Shown here one piece after another: positions 1 to 10,127 of a stretch of 64,000 nucleotides of DNA (the stretch's first letter is position 1; every line of letters begins with the position of its first letter). The stretch is taken from contig JAJEKB010021543.1 of NCBI GenBank assembly GCA_022393335.1, forward strand, positions 360,696 to 424,695. The letters are read 5' to 3'. The position numbers and the translations under genes were made by a program. The notes below the pieces were generated by a model that worked only from the letters and a program-made list of their open reading frames with translations, had not been told where the DNA came from and did no database searches. Source of the stretch: Macrotrachela quadricornifera (taxonomy: Eukaryota; Rotifera; Eurotatoria; Philodinida; Philodinidae).

Positions 1-1013
1 CATAGTTATAAGCTGTTCTAGAGCATTATCTAATCTTTGAAAATTTGTCGTATTTTACCTTTATATCAATGCTAATAAACCATTAATGACAGTTAGTCAT
101 TTTCAGTTACAATCGAAATTCAGTGAGTTGAATCTATAGAACATTAAAATCCTCACTGTAAATATTATTTTCATTCAATTCTGTGAATTCATTCGAGCCC
201 CCATGGATTCTTTTTAAGGTAGTTGAGCATATGTATAAAAACTGTCTCATGTTGCAGAGTGCATAGAATATATTGACATTCTTCAAAATTTCTAAATATT
301 CTCTAAAAGTGAAGATTTTTCCATAATTATGAATCACTATTTTTGTATTGGGTTGTTGCAAAAGTCTCCGGTGATTCTTTTAAAAATATTTTCAAACTTT
401 CTTTTAATCTCGTTCTAAGAAATTATATAAAGATGGTATTGTAGATTTGCCTAAGAGATGAGAGTATGTCGTAAATAATAATAGTATATATGTTATTGAT
501 TGATGGTCTTTTCTTTCAATAAAATGTTAAAAACTGAGAAAAAAAAGAGTCAGCAAGGACTGTTGCAATAACCCAATATTTGATTGTATCACTCTTTTAG
601 TACGTGTAGTTTATATTAAATAGAACAGTTTCAACTTTAAACTTATCTTCATCCTTTTTAATTGAGTTTTCGTTCAGTATGCTAAGTATATTCATACAAT
701 GAATCTTACAAATAGTAACAGACATTCCATTAAGACCCTTCTTATTTGGCTAACAATAACTCATATTCTTCCGTATCATCGATAATATTAAATCATCATA
801 TTCTATTCTTCTCTATTTGATACAATGCAAATCTAAACAGTAAAAATCAAGTGTCAATTTCACCTAACTTGTGATATACAATGTATATTTTCCATTTTCA
901 TTTACTTTATGTGGCAAAAAATGTTTTTCTAGTTTTACCGAATAAAAATCATATATTGCTATATCGATTAGTATTAGTGTTTATTTGCATTATCATTCTC
1001 TCTTTTATTTTAG
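1..1013. other. AT-rich non-coding region
   Basis: No ORF with recognisable protein sequence and no RNA gene seen. It ends in a pyrimidine tract and TTTTAG at about 1004-1013, just before the ubiquitin-like gene. This is either a 5' UTR intron acceptor or a spliced-leader acceptor. Confidence 0.5.
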
Positions 1014-1031
1014 ATAATTGTTTATTTACCG

Positions 1032-2305
1032 ATGGGTGCTAAGATAGCTAGTCAAGCCATTTTAACAGTGCCAACATCTTTTGTTTATGAAGATTTAGTC
1101 TCTCGAACTCAAGCAATACAACAACAAATAACTGAAATTACAAAGCTTCTTGATAATCGATGGAAAAATGAAAAGAAAATACAAAATAAAATAAAATCAC
1201 GTTCATTAACATTTATCGATCCATATGGAAATTCAAAATCTGATAAATATATGGATCATGAATTGATTAACACAGTATTTCAAAAATATAAAAAGAATTA
1301 TATACCAAAATATTTACAAAAATGGATCAAATTTGGAACAATAAATCGAAATGTTATTTCGCCATTAAATGATAATGACCTAAACTCAACTGTATCTAAG
1401 TATGATGATGGCTATCAATTTATTTCATATGGTGAAGTAATTGTCTGGATTGGACAGTATGAACGTTTCTCACCTCAAATGATACCACTACGAGTATCTC
1501 TAATCGATAGCATAGAAAAGATCAAAATGCAATTAGAAATACAGCCACAATTTACAAATATTGAACTAAAGTCAACTATAATGAATGAAAATAAGCGACC
1601 TACAAAAGAAAATTGGAATGAAGGCAGAACACTTAAGTTGGATGATACCATCATATCCAGTCAGTTATATCAGGAATATTGCATCATCATGATCAATCTA
1701 ATCAAAGAAGTAAGTTATGATTTTTATCCTTCTACATTAATGTGATTTTGTTTTTCATACAGATTGATACCACAGATGCTAATAATTACGAAGTGTTCGT
1801 AAAAGATCTTACTGGAAAATGTTTCACTGTAATAGTGAATTCTGAAATGACTATAGCTACTGTAAAGGAATTGATACAAAATATGGGAGGTGATCCTCCA
1901 GATCACCAACGATTGATATTTGCTGGAAAGCAGCTAGAAGATGATAAAACTCTTGCAGACTATAATATAGAAAAAGAGTCTACAATTCACATGATACTTC
2001 GTTTACGAGGTGGAATGTATCATTTCACAAGTGGCCGACAAGATTTTAGCGATTTATCATATGATGGTGCTGAAGCAATAAAAAATATTCTTACCTTCAA
2101 TCTTACAGATATGAATCGTGCTAATCGTTTATCATCAACTGAATTACAAAATTCCGTCTTACAAGCACAAACTATTCTATCAAATTTATATACGGCTATC
2201 AAACACTATCCTACAGTTAATGATGTTATAGATTTAAAAACAATCATATTTTCAAATGTCGATAACAATAAAGACGATGATGATAATGCCTCAAATGAAC
2301 AATGA
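1032..2305 (+). CDS. Ubiquitin-domain protein (upstream part of a ubiquitin-like/deiodinase reading frame)
   Basis: Two exons, 1032-1709 and 1763-2305, joined in phase 0 by a 53-nt GT..AG intron; 406 residues to the TGA at 2303-2305. Residues 1-226 form a region I do not recognise, with a heptad-like start ([20 protein letters not shown]) and a WIKFGT segment. Residues about 235-310 are a ubiquitin fold aligned without gaps to ubiquitin: positions K6, K11, L8, I44, K48 and K63 are conserved, and the end is LRLRGG followed by Met. K27, K29 and K33 are changed. After the di-glycine comes a conserved [11 protein letters not shown] segment and an acidic tail. The intact LRLRGG-M junction could be cut by a deubiquitinase (inference). 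An intact paralogue lies on the minus strand at 30877-32168 with the same intron position. The same frame stays open after the TGA into a deiodinase domain. Confidence 0.8.
2303..2305 (+). other. In-frame TGA between ubiquitin-like and deiodinase parts (stop or Sec)
   Basis: This TGA follows the acidic tail (..ASNEQ). The frame is then open, with normal-looking protein sequence, for 79 codons up to the next donor site. The paralogue at 30.9 kb stops with TAA at the equivalent point (..DDVSN). The TGA may be a true stop, a second selenocysteine codon served by the same SECIS, or a nonsense mutation in a once-fused gene. Confidence 0.6.
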
Positions 2306-3144
2306 CAATCATCTATCCAACATCAATTACGAGTTTATCGATTATTAGAACGTAATGTACTAAAAGATTTACTTATTAAAGAAGAACAAATGAGACTTAG
2401 TCAAGAAACTCAACAATTATTATCAACTATTCAAGATCGAAAAAATATTGATTGGATGGATATTATTGATCATTTACAAACAAATTTAATAAAACAAACA
2501 ATTGGTGAAGATGCAACAGAAAATGAAATTCAGCATGGTTTGAGGTAAATATTATATTTCATCACAACATTTATTAATATTATAAATAAATATTGACTAT
2601 TTCTCTTTCTAGTATATTACGAAGTGCTCATCAAGTATATTCAAATGATGATAATGCAATTGATATTAAACTATTAAATATGAATGATGAATTTGTTTCA
2701 TTATTATCTTATTTTGATTCTAATCGATCATTATTAATTATTACTGGTTCATATACATGACCTCCATTTCGTGGTCTTGTACCACAACTTAATCAACTAA
2801 TGGATATGTACAAAGATCCTATTAATATGTTAACTGTTTATATTGAAGAAGCTCATGCAATTGATGAATGGCCAATAGGTAGTAAAATATGTTATTGTCA
2901 ACCAAAATGTGATAATGATAGAATTAAAATTGCAAAGGATTTTATTAAAGTAACTGAATATCGAATTCCATTATTAATTGATCCAGTATCACTTAATAAT
3001 CCATTTAGTAAAGTTTATTCTCCATGGCCAATTAGATTTTATGTTATTGATGAGAAGAAAAATTTTAGTTATATTGCTGAATCAATTGAAGGTTTATATT
3101 CATTAGAATTAATTAAAAATGCATTGAATGAAGTTATCCAATAA
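2306..3144 (+). CDS. Iodothyronine deiodinase-like selenoprotein (Sec encoded by TGA 2758-2760)
   Basis: Exons 2306-2544 and 2613-3144, with a 68-nt intron, continue the frame of the ubiquitin-like gene without a break. The C-terminal domain reads GSYT-(TGA)-PPFRGLVPQLNQL, then YIEEAHAIDEW, then an RFYVIDE strand, ending LIKNALNEVIQ. These match the iodothyronine deiodinase family, in which Sec sits before P-x-F and the EEAHAxDxW motif carries an active-site His. The fold is thioredoxin-like; the family removes iodine from iodothyronines by reduction. If the upstream TGA is read through, Sec is residue 536 of 663. No N-terminal membrane anchor of the vertebrate type is visible. The first Met after 2305 is at about 2390, but there is no obvious acceptor site before it, so a separate cistron is less likely than one long frame. 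A SECIS-like hairpin follows in the 3' UTR. Confidence 0.85.
2758..2760 (+). other. Selenocysteine codon (TGA) in deiodinase active site
   Basis: TGA lies exactly at the family's Sec position, between T and PPF. Open sequence in the same frame runs on both sides within one exon (2613-3144). Confidence 0.85.
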
Positions 3145-3177
3145 TGTCATTAAAGAGTTTTTGTATATGATATGATC

Positions 3178-3285
3178 TATTGTTGTGATATAAAATGTTT
3201 AAAAAAATGATGTTTTTTGTTGAAAGTATATTTATTATACAGATAAAAAATTGAGAAATCCAATTCTTTTCATATCACAATAATA
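3178..3285 (+). promoter_or_regulatory. SECIS element (type II-like) in deiodinase 3' UTR
   Basis: It starts 33 nt after the TAA stop. Helix I pairs 3178-3191 with 3272-3285, 14 bp with one G-U; 3192-3195 also pairs with 3267-3270 past a bulged C. The SECIS core is ATGA at 3207-3210 opposite TGA at 3252-3254. The 12-nt 5' strand of helix II (3211-3222) leads to AAA at 3223-3225, the expected spacing. A mini-stem follows, GTATA (3226-3230) pairing with TATAC (3236-3240) around a TTTAT loop, typical of form 2. Helix II is U/A-rich with mismatches, its weakest part. Confidence 0.75.
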
Positions 3286-3468
3286 CAAATTATTAAATGA
3301 AAATATTTTTTTTATAATTCTTTTCTATTTGTTACTTAAAGTAAACCGGAAATCATATAAACATATATAATATTTTCTAATTAGTACAACGTTTTATAAG
3401 ATACCAGAAAACAATAAATAAATTAGTTACTGTGGTATCACTAAAAAGTTATTCGTATGGTATGATGA

Positions 3469-4366
3469 CAAAATCTCGAAAAAAAAAATCCCGAAAAAAA
3501 ACCTCGAAAGAAAAAATCTCGAGAAACATAATCTCGAAAAAGTAAAATTTCGAAAACTCTGCGTCTCGAAAAATCTTGAATCTCGAAAGAAAGAAAAGTC
3601 GAAAGATAGAAAACTCGAAAAAATATCGAAAATACTAAGAAAAATTAGAAATATAAAGGAAGCCGAAGAATGGTAATTTTTAGATGATAGTTTATTTTAA
3701 TTAGAAAATTAACTACAATTTATCGATCAGATGCAACATTTAGTTGAGAAACAAAATAGAAATAGAAATTTTAAATTTTTGTTGCTATCAATAGAGTTAA
3801 TCCTTGACAATATTCATCGATTGTTATCATTTTGTTGTTTCAGCACTGAACACGGAACGTTCTTTTGGAAGCTTTACCGTAGTTCCGGGACTATTGAAAC
3901 TATTTTTTTCTTCGCTTCAATATGGTGAGGATGATGGTGAAGGTGAGGAAGGGCGAGGATGAGAGGTGATGGTGTGAGGATGAGGGTGGGCGATGATAAG
4001 GGTGAGGATGAGGGCAAGGGAAGAGGGTTTAGGCTGAGGGTGAGGGAAAAAATAGTTCCGGAACTAGTGTGATAACTATTGAAAAGTTTGCATAAGTTAG
4101 GGCCGTGGCCAGCCCTCATTTTCTCCATAAGAAATTTATGAAATAAAATTGAAATTTGTACTGCTCAAAATTTCATTTTTGAATTTGTACCGAGAATTTT
4201 TTTCGACATTTTCATTCGAGATTTTGTGTTTTCGAGATTTTACGTTTTCGAAATTCATGCTTTCGGAATTTCTTACTTCGAAATTTTATTTTTTCGAGAT
4301 TTTCGCTTTCGACATTTTTTTTTCAAGATTTTTGCTTTCGACATTTTTGTTTTCGAGATTTTGTCA
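3469..4366. mobile_element. Motif-saturated inverted-repeat element (CTCGAAAA arms)
   Basis: The left arm (3469-3635) carries many tandem, drifting copies of AATCTCGAAAA. The right arm (4199-4366) carries the reverse complement, TTTTCGAGATT. The outermost motifs match as GACAAAATCTCGAAAA on the left and its complement on the right. Between them is a purine-rich minisatellite and no gene. I read it as a non-autonomous foldback-type element; the family is unknown. Confidence 0.55.
3924..4046 (+). repeat. Purine-rich GGTGAGGATGA-type minisatellite, potential G-quadruplex
   Basis: About 120 nt of drifting GGTGAGGATGA and GAGGGTGAGG units, almost pure purine plus T. From 4012 to 4046 there are five GGG runs with short spacers, which fits a G-quadruplex. 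It stands out sharply from the AT-rich surroundings. Confidence 0.6.
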
Positions 4367-4369
4367 GTA

Positions 4370-5030
4370 ATTCATTCGTATTATGAGAATTATAACCAAA
4401 ACTGCTAATAAGAATAATCTTTTTGAATATCATAGTCGATCGATAGGTTTATGAAGCAAACTATGTGAACTTTGAGAAAATTTTAAAATGTTGTATTGTA
4501 ATAATTTTTGATTGCGGAATAATCTACTTAAGTTCTATTAACTCAACTGGATTGATAGAATTATTCGAACCTTGTGGAATTCAATTTTTATAAATTTTTA
4601 GTATTGTACAACTCTTACGGATCATCGGGTAGTATTAGATGAAACTAGATTAGTCTTTATGAGGCTGTTTTGAAAGAAAAAAATTAAATGTTCATTTTGT
4701 CATCGACAAATATATATCAATAACTATCAATATTTAGTTAAAGATTTTAATATGACGTCACTATTTGTCGATGCTCGGAATAAATAGAATAATCCTTTTT
4801 GTCAATCTTTAGCAATTCTTATAAAAAGCAAAATGTTATTCCATCATTGGGAAAAAATCAATTCAAATACAGATTATTGAAATAAACGTATAATACTAAA
4901 CTAGGATGATATTCTTCTGTCATAATAGGCATATCTAAATAACTCTATCATCATGATATAAGTCGATACAGATATAGTAAATCATCATATCCTTAGTCTT
5001 CTTTTGATTTCATTTAATATGAGACGGTTG
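4370..5030. other. AT-rich non-coding region
   Basis: Nothing recognisable. The end may be a degraded 5' flank of the ubiquitin-like relic that follows. Confidence 0.4.
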
Positions 5031-5039
5031 CTACAAGTT

Positions 5040-5330
5040 TTGATCATAGTAATTTCGAAAATGAATATAGCTACTGTGAAAAACTCACACAACATATCGA
5101 AGATATTCTTAACGATCAACAACGTTTAATATTTGCTGGTTAGAAATTATAAAATAAACGATCCTTCAAAAAAAATGACATTCAAATTGAATTCACAGAG
5201 CAACTCGTGCAACGTTCACAGGATGAACCATATCATTTTATAAGTGATCGACAAAATTTTAATAATTTACCGTATCGCGATGCTCAAGTGGTTTAAAATA
5301 TCTTTGTATTCAATGTGGAAGATGTATATA
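5040..5330 (+). pseudogene. Degraded ubiquitin-like gene fragment
   Basis: Interrupted translation resembles exon 2 of the gene at 1.0 kb: MNIATVK, then NDQQRLIFAG followed by TAG (5141-5143), then after frame changes EPYHFISDRQNFNNLPYRDA, which corresponds to the [11 protein letters not shown] segment after the ubiquitin domain. Stops and frameshifts make it non-functional. No deiodinase part follows it. Confidence 0.7.
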
Positions 5331-7326
5331 TGCTTTACTTTCAATGAATATGTAACATAACTGATTTGTTTTTCGTATAATAATATCAATTTTTTCTTTC
5401 AACTTGTTTTTATTGTCATAATGTAATTCAAATAACAAAATTAAACATATTATAATAGAATAATCAAAAGTAGATAAAACCATAAATCTATTTAATTTGT
5501 TATAAACTGTCTCTTTATTCATATCAACAACTAAGAGGATAATATTTTATTTTTCCAGATGTTATTTAAACTGCATCTAATGAAATTTTTCTTCTTTGAC
5601 AAAGCTTCTCAGATATCTCAATTAATGTTTTATATAAGTTTGAGTGATTTTTTTTGTATTTAAGAAATATCTACAATTTTTAAATAAAAGTAATTATCTA
5701 TTGTAAAATAAACGATAACACTAAGATGAATTGTTTCGAATATGATTATGTTTTTTGCGTCAATGGTGCTGACGTTTCTGTTAAAGAGATATTTATTTGT
5801 GTTCTTATAAAATAAAAGAAAGTTAATATTGATTCTTCGATTTCAATTATTTTGGTATTTATAATATAGCTAATATATAAATTAAACTATTAAGTTAAAT
5901 ATAATATTTAATTTCTTAAACTATATTACAAACGTTGTTTATCTATTATCAATGCCATATTTTATCCACAATCTTTTTATACGCTTTATTTTTCATTTGA
6001 AACAGTTTTTCAACTAAATAAAATTGTTTGATCTAATTTCTAAATAATTATGACAAGTTTGTTATAAAATATAAATGGAAGCAATTATCTTTTCGTTATT
6101 TCACAACATTATACACAGAAGTGAATTATATCAAGGAAACGAACGATTGGTGTCGATAACGTGATGTTTTTACGTCTCAAAAAAAAAATTGTTGTTCGTT
6201 CTTGTAATGTTGTGTGGAGAGAAAAGAAAAATAAAGTTCTGTTCTCATAATGATCAACACCAATATGAAATAGAGAACCGAAGTAAATAAATATGATAAT
6301 TTTTATATATTCTTGGAGAATAAAGGACTAAAATTTGTTTCTATAACGACAACGAACAATAAAAATTGGAAACCGTTCTCCTTTTATTTAGAGAACAATA
6401 GACATTTCGATAGATCGTAATTCATTTTTAAATTGTCATCATCGACATATTAAACGAAAATGTATTGATGTCTCATTTCATGTGGCAGGGAGAGGACATA
6501 TTCTAGATATTAAATTCAAGTATACTATTCATTCATTTAATTATTTTTTATAGAAAAAACTTTTAAAAGCCTCATTTATTATTCACATTTCAGAAGAATG
6601 AAATGGGAAGAATTTAAGGTTCAAACAATTTAAGCTAACTTGCTGTCATTAAAATTTCATCCAGAGAATTATTTCATCTTCATCATCAACCTTCGACTAT
6701 AACCGTGAGTATTGAATGATCATGAATGAAGAATAATACTTGAGAAACATAAGTGCAATATAATCAATGCTATCACTTATTAATATCTGCACGTGAAAAA
6801 TACAGCAACCCACCTGTCTATTTTCCAAAAAGTTGAGCAATGGCAATCGTTACAAATAGTAGTAATCATTATTTGATAATGATCAGAAATGGAACAATTT
6901 ATTTGATTATTACATGAATATGACAAGAATATTTTCATTACTTAGTTAATTTGATCTTTGCCTTTATAAAACATAATTGAATATTGAAATATTGCTATTA
7001 CTTTGTTAATTATTTCTTATCTTATCATGAGCGTCTCAGCTAGTAACTTATTTAATCATTTTTAGCATATTGCTCTGCCTAGTGTTTGAAAAGAGATAAA
7101 GCCATCATTACAGTGGTAAAAAATGTAATGTCAATATTAATACTGAGTTTTGTAAGTCATGAAAATAACAAGAAAAAAGAGAACGACAGCATCGATCAAT
7201 ATATACTTTGTTTTTTTTTATTTTACGGAATAAGAACAACGAAAAACTTCAATAAGAATATTAAACGTAAGTAGTGTGCAATCTTTTTGTTCTGGATAGT
7301 TTTTTTTAACAAACCTAATTTTTCGA
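5331..7326. other. AT-rich non-coding region
   Basis: About 2 kb with only short, low-complexity ORFs. No gene, RNA or clear repeat seen. Confidence 0.45.
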
Positions 7327-7795
7327 TTAACAGTCTCTTGTTTTATAATGTCATTAATTGTATTACTTCTTAAAATCACTAGGCATAGAACTGAAACTTC
7401 TAAAATTGCGAGCGCCAATACCATAATACTGTTTCCAAGTATTTGATAATTATGGTTTATCACCATAATTTAATTTATTTTTTCTCTTATCTTGATATTA
7501 TCATAGTGCACTGAGACCGTTACATACCGAGAAAACAAGGAAAAATAGGAAAACTGGCCACATACGCGAAACAAGTCGCAAGATGTTTAGCTTACAATAT
7601 AAGTATTGGTATGGACATAAAGACAGACGAAAAACTAAAATAAATTATGGTAACAAGATACAATTATCAAATATTTGGAAATAATATTATGGTATTGGCG
7701 CGCACAATTCTCAAAGTTTCATTTTTATTCCTAGTAATTTTAAGAAGTAGTATAATTAACAACATTAAAAATCAGGTTAATATTTGCGATAACTT
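7327..7795. repeat. Inverted duplication, arms of about 150 bp
   Basis: 7327-7476 read on the minus strand aligns with 7639-7795 on the plus strand, roughly 80% identical by eye and both containing ATTATGGTATTGGCGC. The spacer is about 160 bp. The minus arm holds a short hydrophobic ORF (MVLALAILEVSVLCLVILRS) that may be a membrane-segment exon or chance. It could be a small transposon or a tail-to-tail gene-fragment duplication. Confidence 0.6.
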
Positions 7796-8930
7796 GTCTC
7801 TTTAAAGTCATTTCGACTCAAATTTTCATATCATCTACTATGTGAGCATCACTATAGATAAAGAAAATCTCAGCTCATTTCAATTTAGATTGACTAAGAT
7901 AGTAATATTTTTTCTGATAGGATAGTTTCTATTGCTGTAACACTAAAATTTTTCAATCTTTTCAGAAACAAGCAAGAGTACAAGTCCTTTTCTTGTTGCA
8001 TACAAAGTTCATCAAGTTCTATAAAATGCACAGTACCACTTTTAAAGTGGATAAGCGCCTTGGAATGTTTTCCTGTAAATCTCCAAAGTGATAAACGACA
8101 AGGGATCATTGTATATATTGAGACAATTGATAACATTTTTATTTCCAAGTTCGGATCGTGTGGGACCACGATTACAAAATTCACAAAAAGTTTTGTGATT
8201 CAATTCTGAGATTTTTAAATAATGATTCCATAGATTTAAAGTCTTGGAAAACCATCATTCATTGACCCAGTATATTCGATTATTCTAACATTAACTGAGT
8301 TTAGGTTATACTGAGGTAGATAATTGAAATTCAGGACCACGGAAAAGGGTGCAGATTTTTCGAAGAGAATAAATTAGAAAGCTCACCCTTGCACATCGAC
8401 AAAGCTCAATGATTTCAATCTAATAGTTATCCAATCAATGAAATTCTGATAGAATCATTTACACTAACATAATATCGTTTGGACAAGTTCAAGCGTGTTT
8501 TCTTTATTATCAATGGTGATACGAATGAGAATTCTATTTTCAAACGGATCATAACGAGAAGAACTAAAAAACAACATTTGAATTTCTATCTCACTTGTCT
8601 CTCCGTGTTTTTCAAGAGAAAGAAAATAATATAATGTGATGTAATAATATATATCTTCAGTATATTTAATGTTTCACATCTCCAAATGTTCCATTCAGTT
8701 ATTTAATAAAATGAATGATGATTTGATGAATAAGTTTCTTACTCATTTCAGTCCATTAAGATATTCTGTTTCATTAACGTTTACCAATGGTAAATGTCCG
8801 ACTTTAACGTTTGTTGTTTGTTCAATAACACCAAATCTAATCTGTTAAACAGTTCCTTCCATGCGAATCGTTCACTATATCACCAAATTTAAGGATTTTA
8901 TATGTAAAATAAATGTTTATACATTTTCCA
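7796..8930. other. Non-coding region upstream of the ADP-ribosyltransferase
   Basis: No supported gene. A 96-codon minus-strand ORF at 7894-8184 has no ATG start and no recognisable family. A pyrimidine tract ending in CAG abuts the ATG of the next gene. Confidence 0.4.
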
Positions 8931-8937
8931 CTTTCAG

Positions 8938-9963
8938 ATGGCTTATAGCAAAGTTGAAAAACCGTCTGCTCTTCGCTTCGCGGATTTTGGTATACTACCA
9001 AAACGAATGCTGGCACCAATTGAGGGTTATGAGAATGTGCCAGTTGTATCGCTCGAAGAGGCAGTAAAACCTCTTGTTGACATCGTACCAAAAATCGAAC
9101 GCAACGTATTTATAGTCAAGCAAAACTGTAATGAACCAGAAGATGGTCTAACAAGTGATGAATCTGCTTCGATCATGCTTTATACGTATGAATCTATGCC
9201 ACATGAGCATTCTCTGTATGTTATTCTGAACACAACTTTGCGTTCAGAACAAAGACAAAAACTAATTCCTTGGTTTTCGTATTTACGACTTGTGTTGACA
9301 GCATTGGCTCGTCTTCCATCCCAACGCCGATTTGTCGTTCGAGGAGTGAGAGAAGACTTAAGGGCAGAATATCCGAAAGGTAGAACCTTTATTTGGTGGG
9401 GATTTTCATCGTGTACGTCGTCTGTCGAAGTGCTCGAGTGTGAGAATTTTTTTGGTAAAACAGGAACCAGAACTCTATTTCAAATAGATTGTCACACTGG
9501 TAAAGATATTAAAAATCATTCATTTATACAGCAAGAAGATGAAATTCTCCTATTACCCGCCAGACAACTCGTCGTCAAGGCCTCTCTCGACGCTGGTAAC
9601 GGACTTCATATCATTCAACTGGAGGAAACAAACCCACTGTACCCTCTTCTTGAGCCAGTTTCCGTACCAACGGCAGTGGTTCTATCCAAGAAAAAATCTG
9701 CAATTGTATCGATAGTAGAAACGAAGGAAATCAAAGATATACCACAAGCAGTTCAAAAACCGATCGCGCCAAACAAACAAACTTTTCAAATTAAACATCC
9801 AGGTCAGTGTTTATTGTTAATAGGAGAAAGTGTGACTAGAGTTTCTCAATCAGAAATAAAAGGAATTCTAATGAAATCATGTCAGATTCATAGACTTATT
9901 CAAGTTTTATATTCGTCCGACTATTCTTTGGAAAAGTATGAGTTCATCAGCTGTCCTTTGTGA
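8938..9963 (+). CDS. NAD(P)(+)-arginine ADP-ribosyltransferase (R-S-ExE class)
   Basis: Single 341-codon exon. The catalytic R-S-ExE signature of arginine-specific mono-ADP-ribosyltransferases is present: R in VVRGVREDL (about residue 138), the STS-type loop in GFSSCTSS (about 156-163) and the E-x-E in QQEDEILLLPAR (about 200-210). The family moves ADP-ribose from NAD+ to arginine in target proteins. No signal peptide, GPI signal or membrane segment is obvious. The last hundred residues show no domain I recognise. A pyrimidine tract plus CAG directly precedes the ATG, so the start may be a splice or trans-splice junction; an upstream exon cannot be excluded. Base composition is less AT-rich than its surroundings. 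ARTs of this type are known to be numerous in bdelloid rotifers, where many are paralogues. Confidence 0.85.
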   Translation: MAYSKVEKPSALRFADFGILPKRMLAPIEGYENVPVVSLEEAVKPLVDIVPKIERNVFIVKQNCNEPEDGLTSDESASIMLYTYESMPHEHSLYVILNTTLRSEQRQKLIPWFSYLRLVLTALARLPSQRRFVVRGVREDLRAEYPKGRTFIWWGFSSCTSSVEVLECENFFGKTGTRTLFQIDCHTGKDIKNHSFIQQEDEILLLPARQLVVKASLDAGNGLHIIQLEETNPLYPLLEPVSVPTAVVLSKKKSAIVSIVETKEIKDIPQAVQKPIAPNKQTFQIKHPGQCLLLIGESVTRVSQSEIKGILMKSCQIHRLIQVLYSSDYSLEKYEFISCPL

Positions 9964-10127
9964 CATAGGTAACACATCAGTTTCACCAACTTCGGTGAGT
10001 TTAAATCATGAAATTGTTGCTGAAGTAGTGTCATACAACTTATTTGTCAAGAATACCTCAGATTCTCATTCTATTGTGCTGCTCATCTATACAAATCCAG
10101 TCTACAGGACTAGCCCATGTGATTCAA

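Noticed and set aside
4149..4408. Phe-rich ORFs of 60-73 codons
   Set aside because: They are translations of the TTTTCGAGATT repeat arm, not genes.
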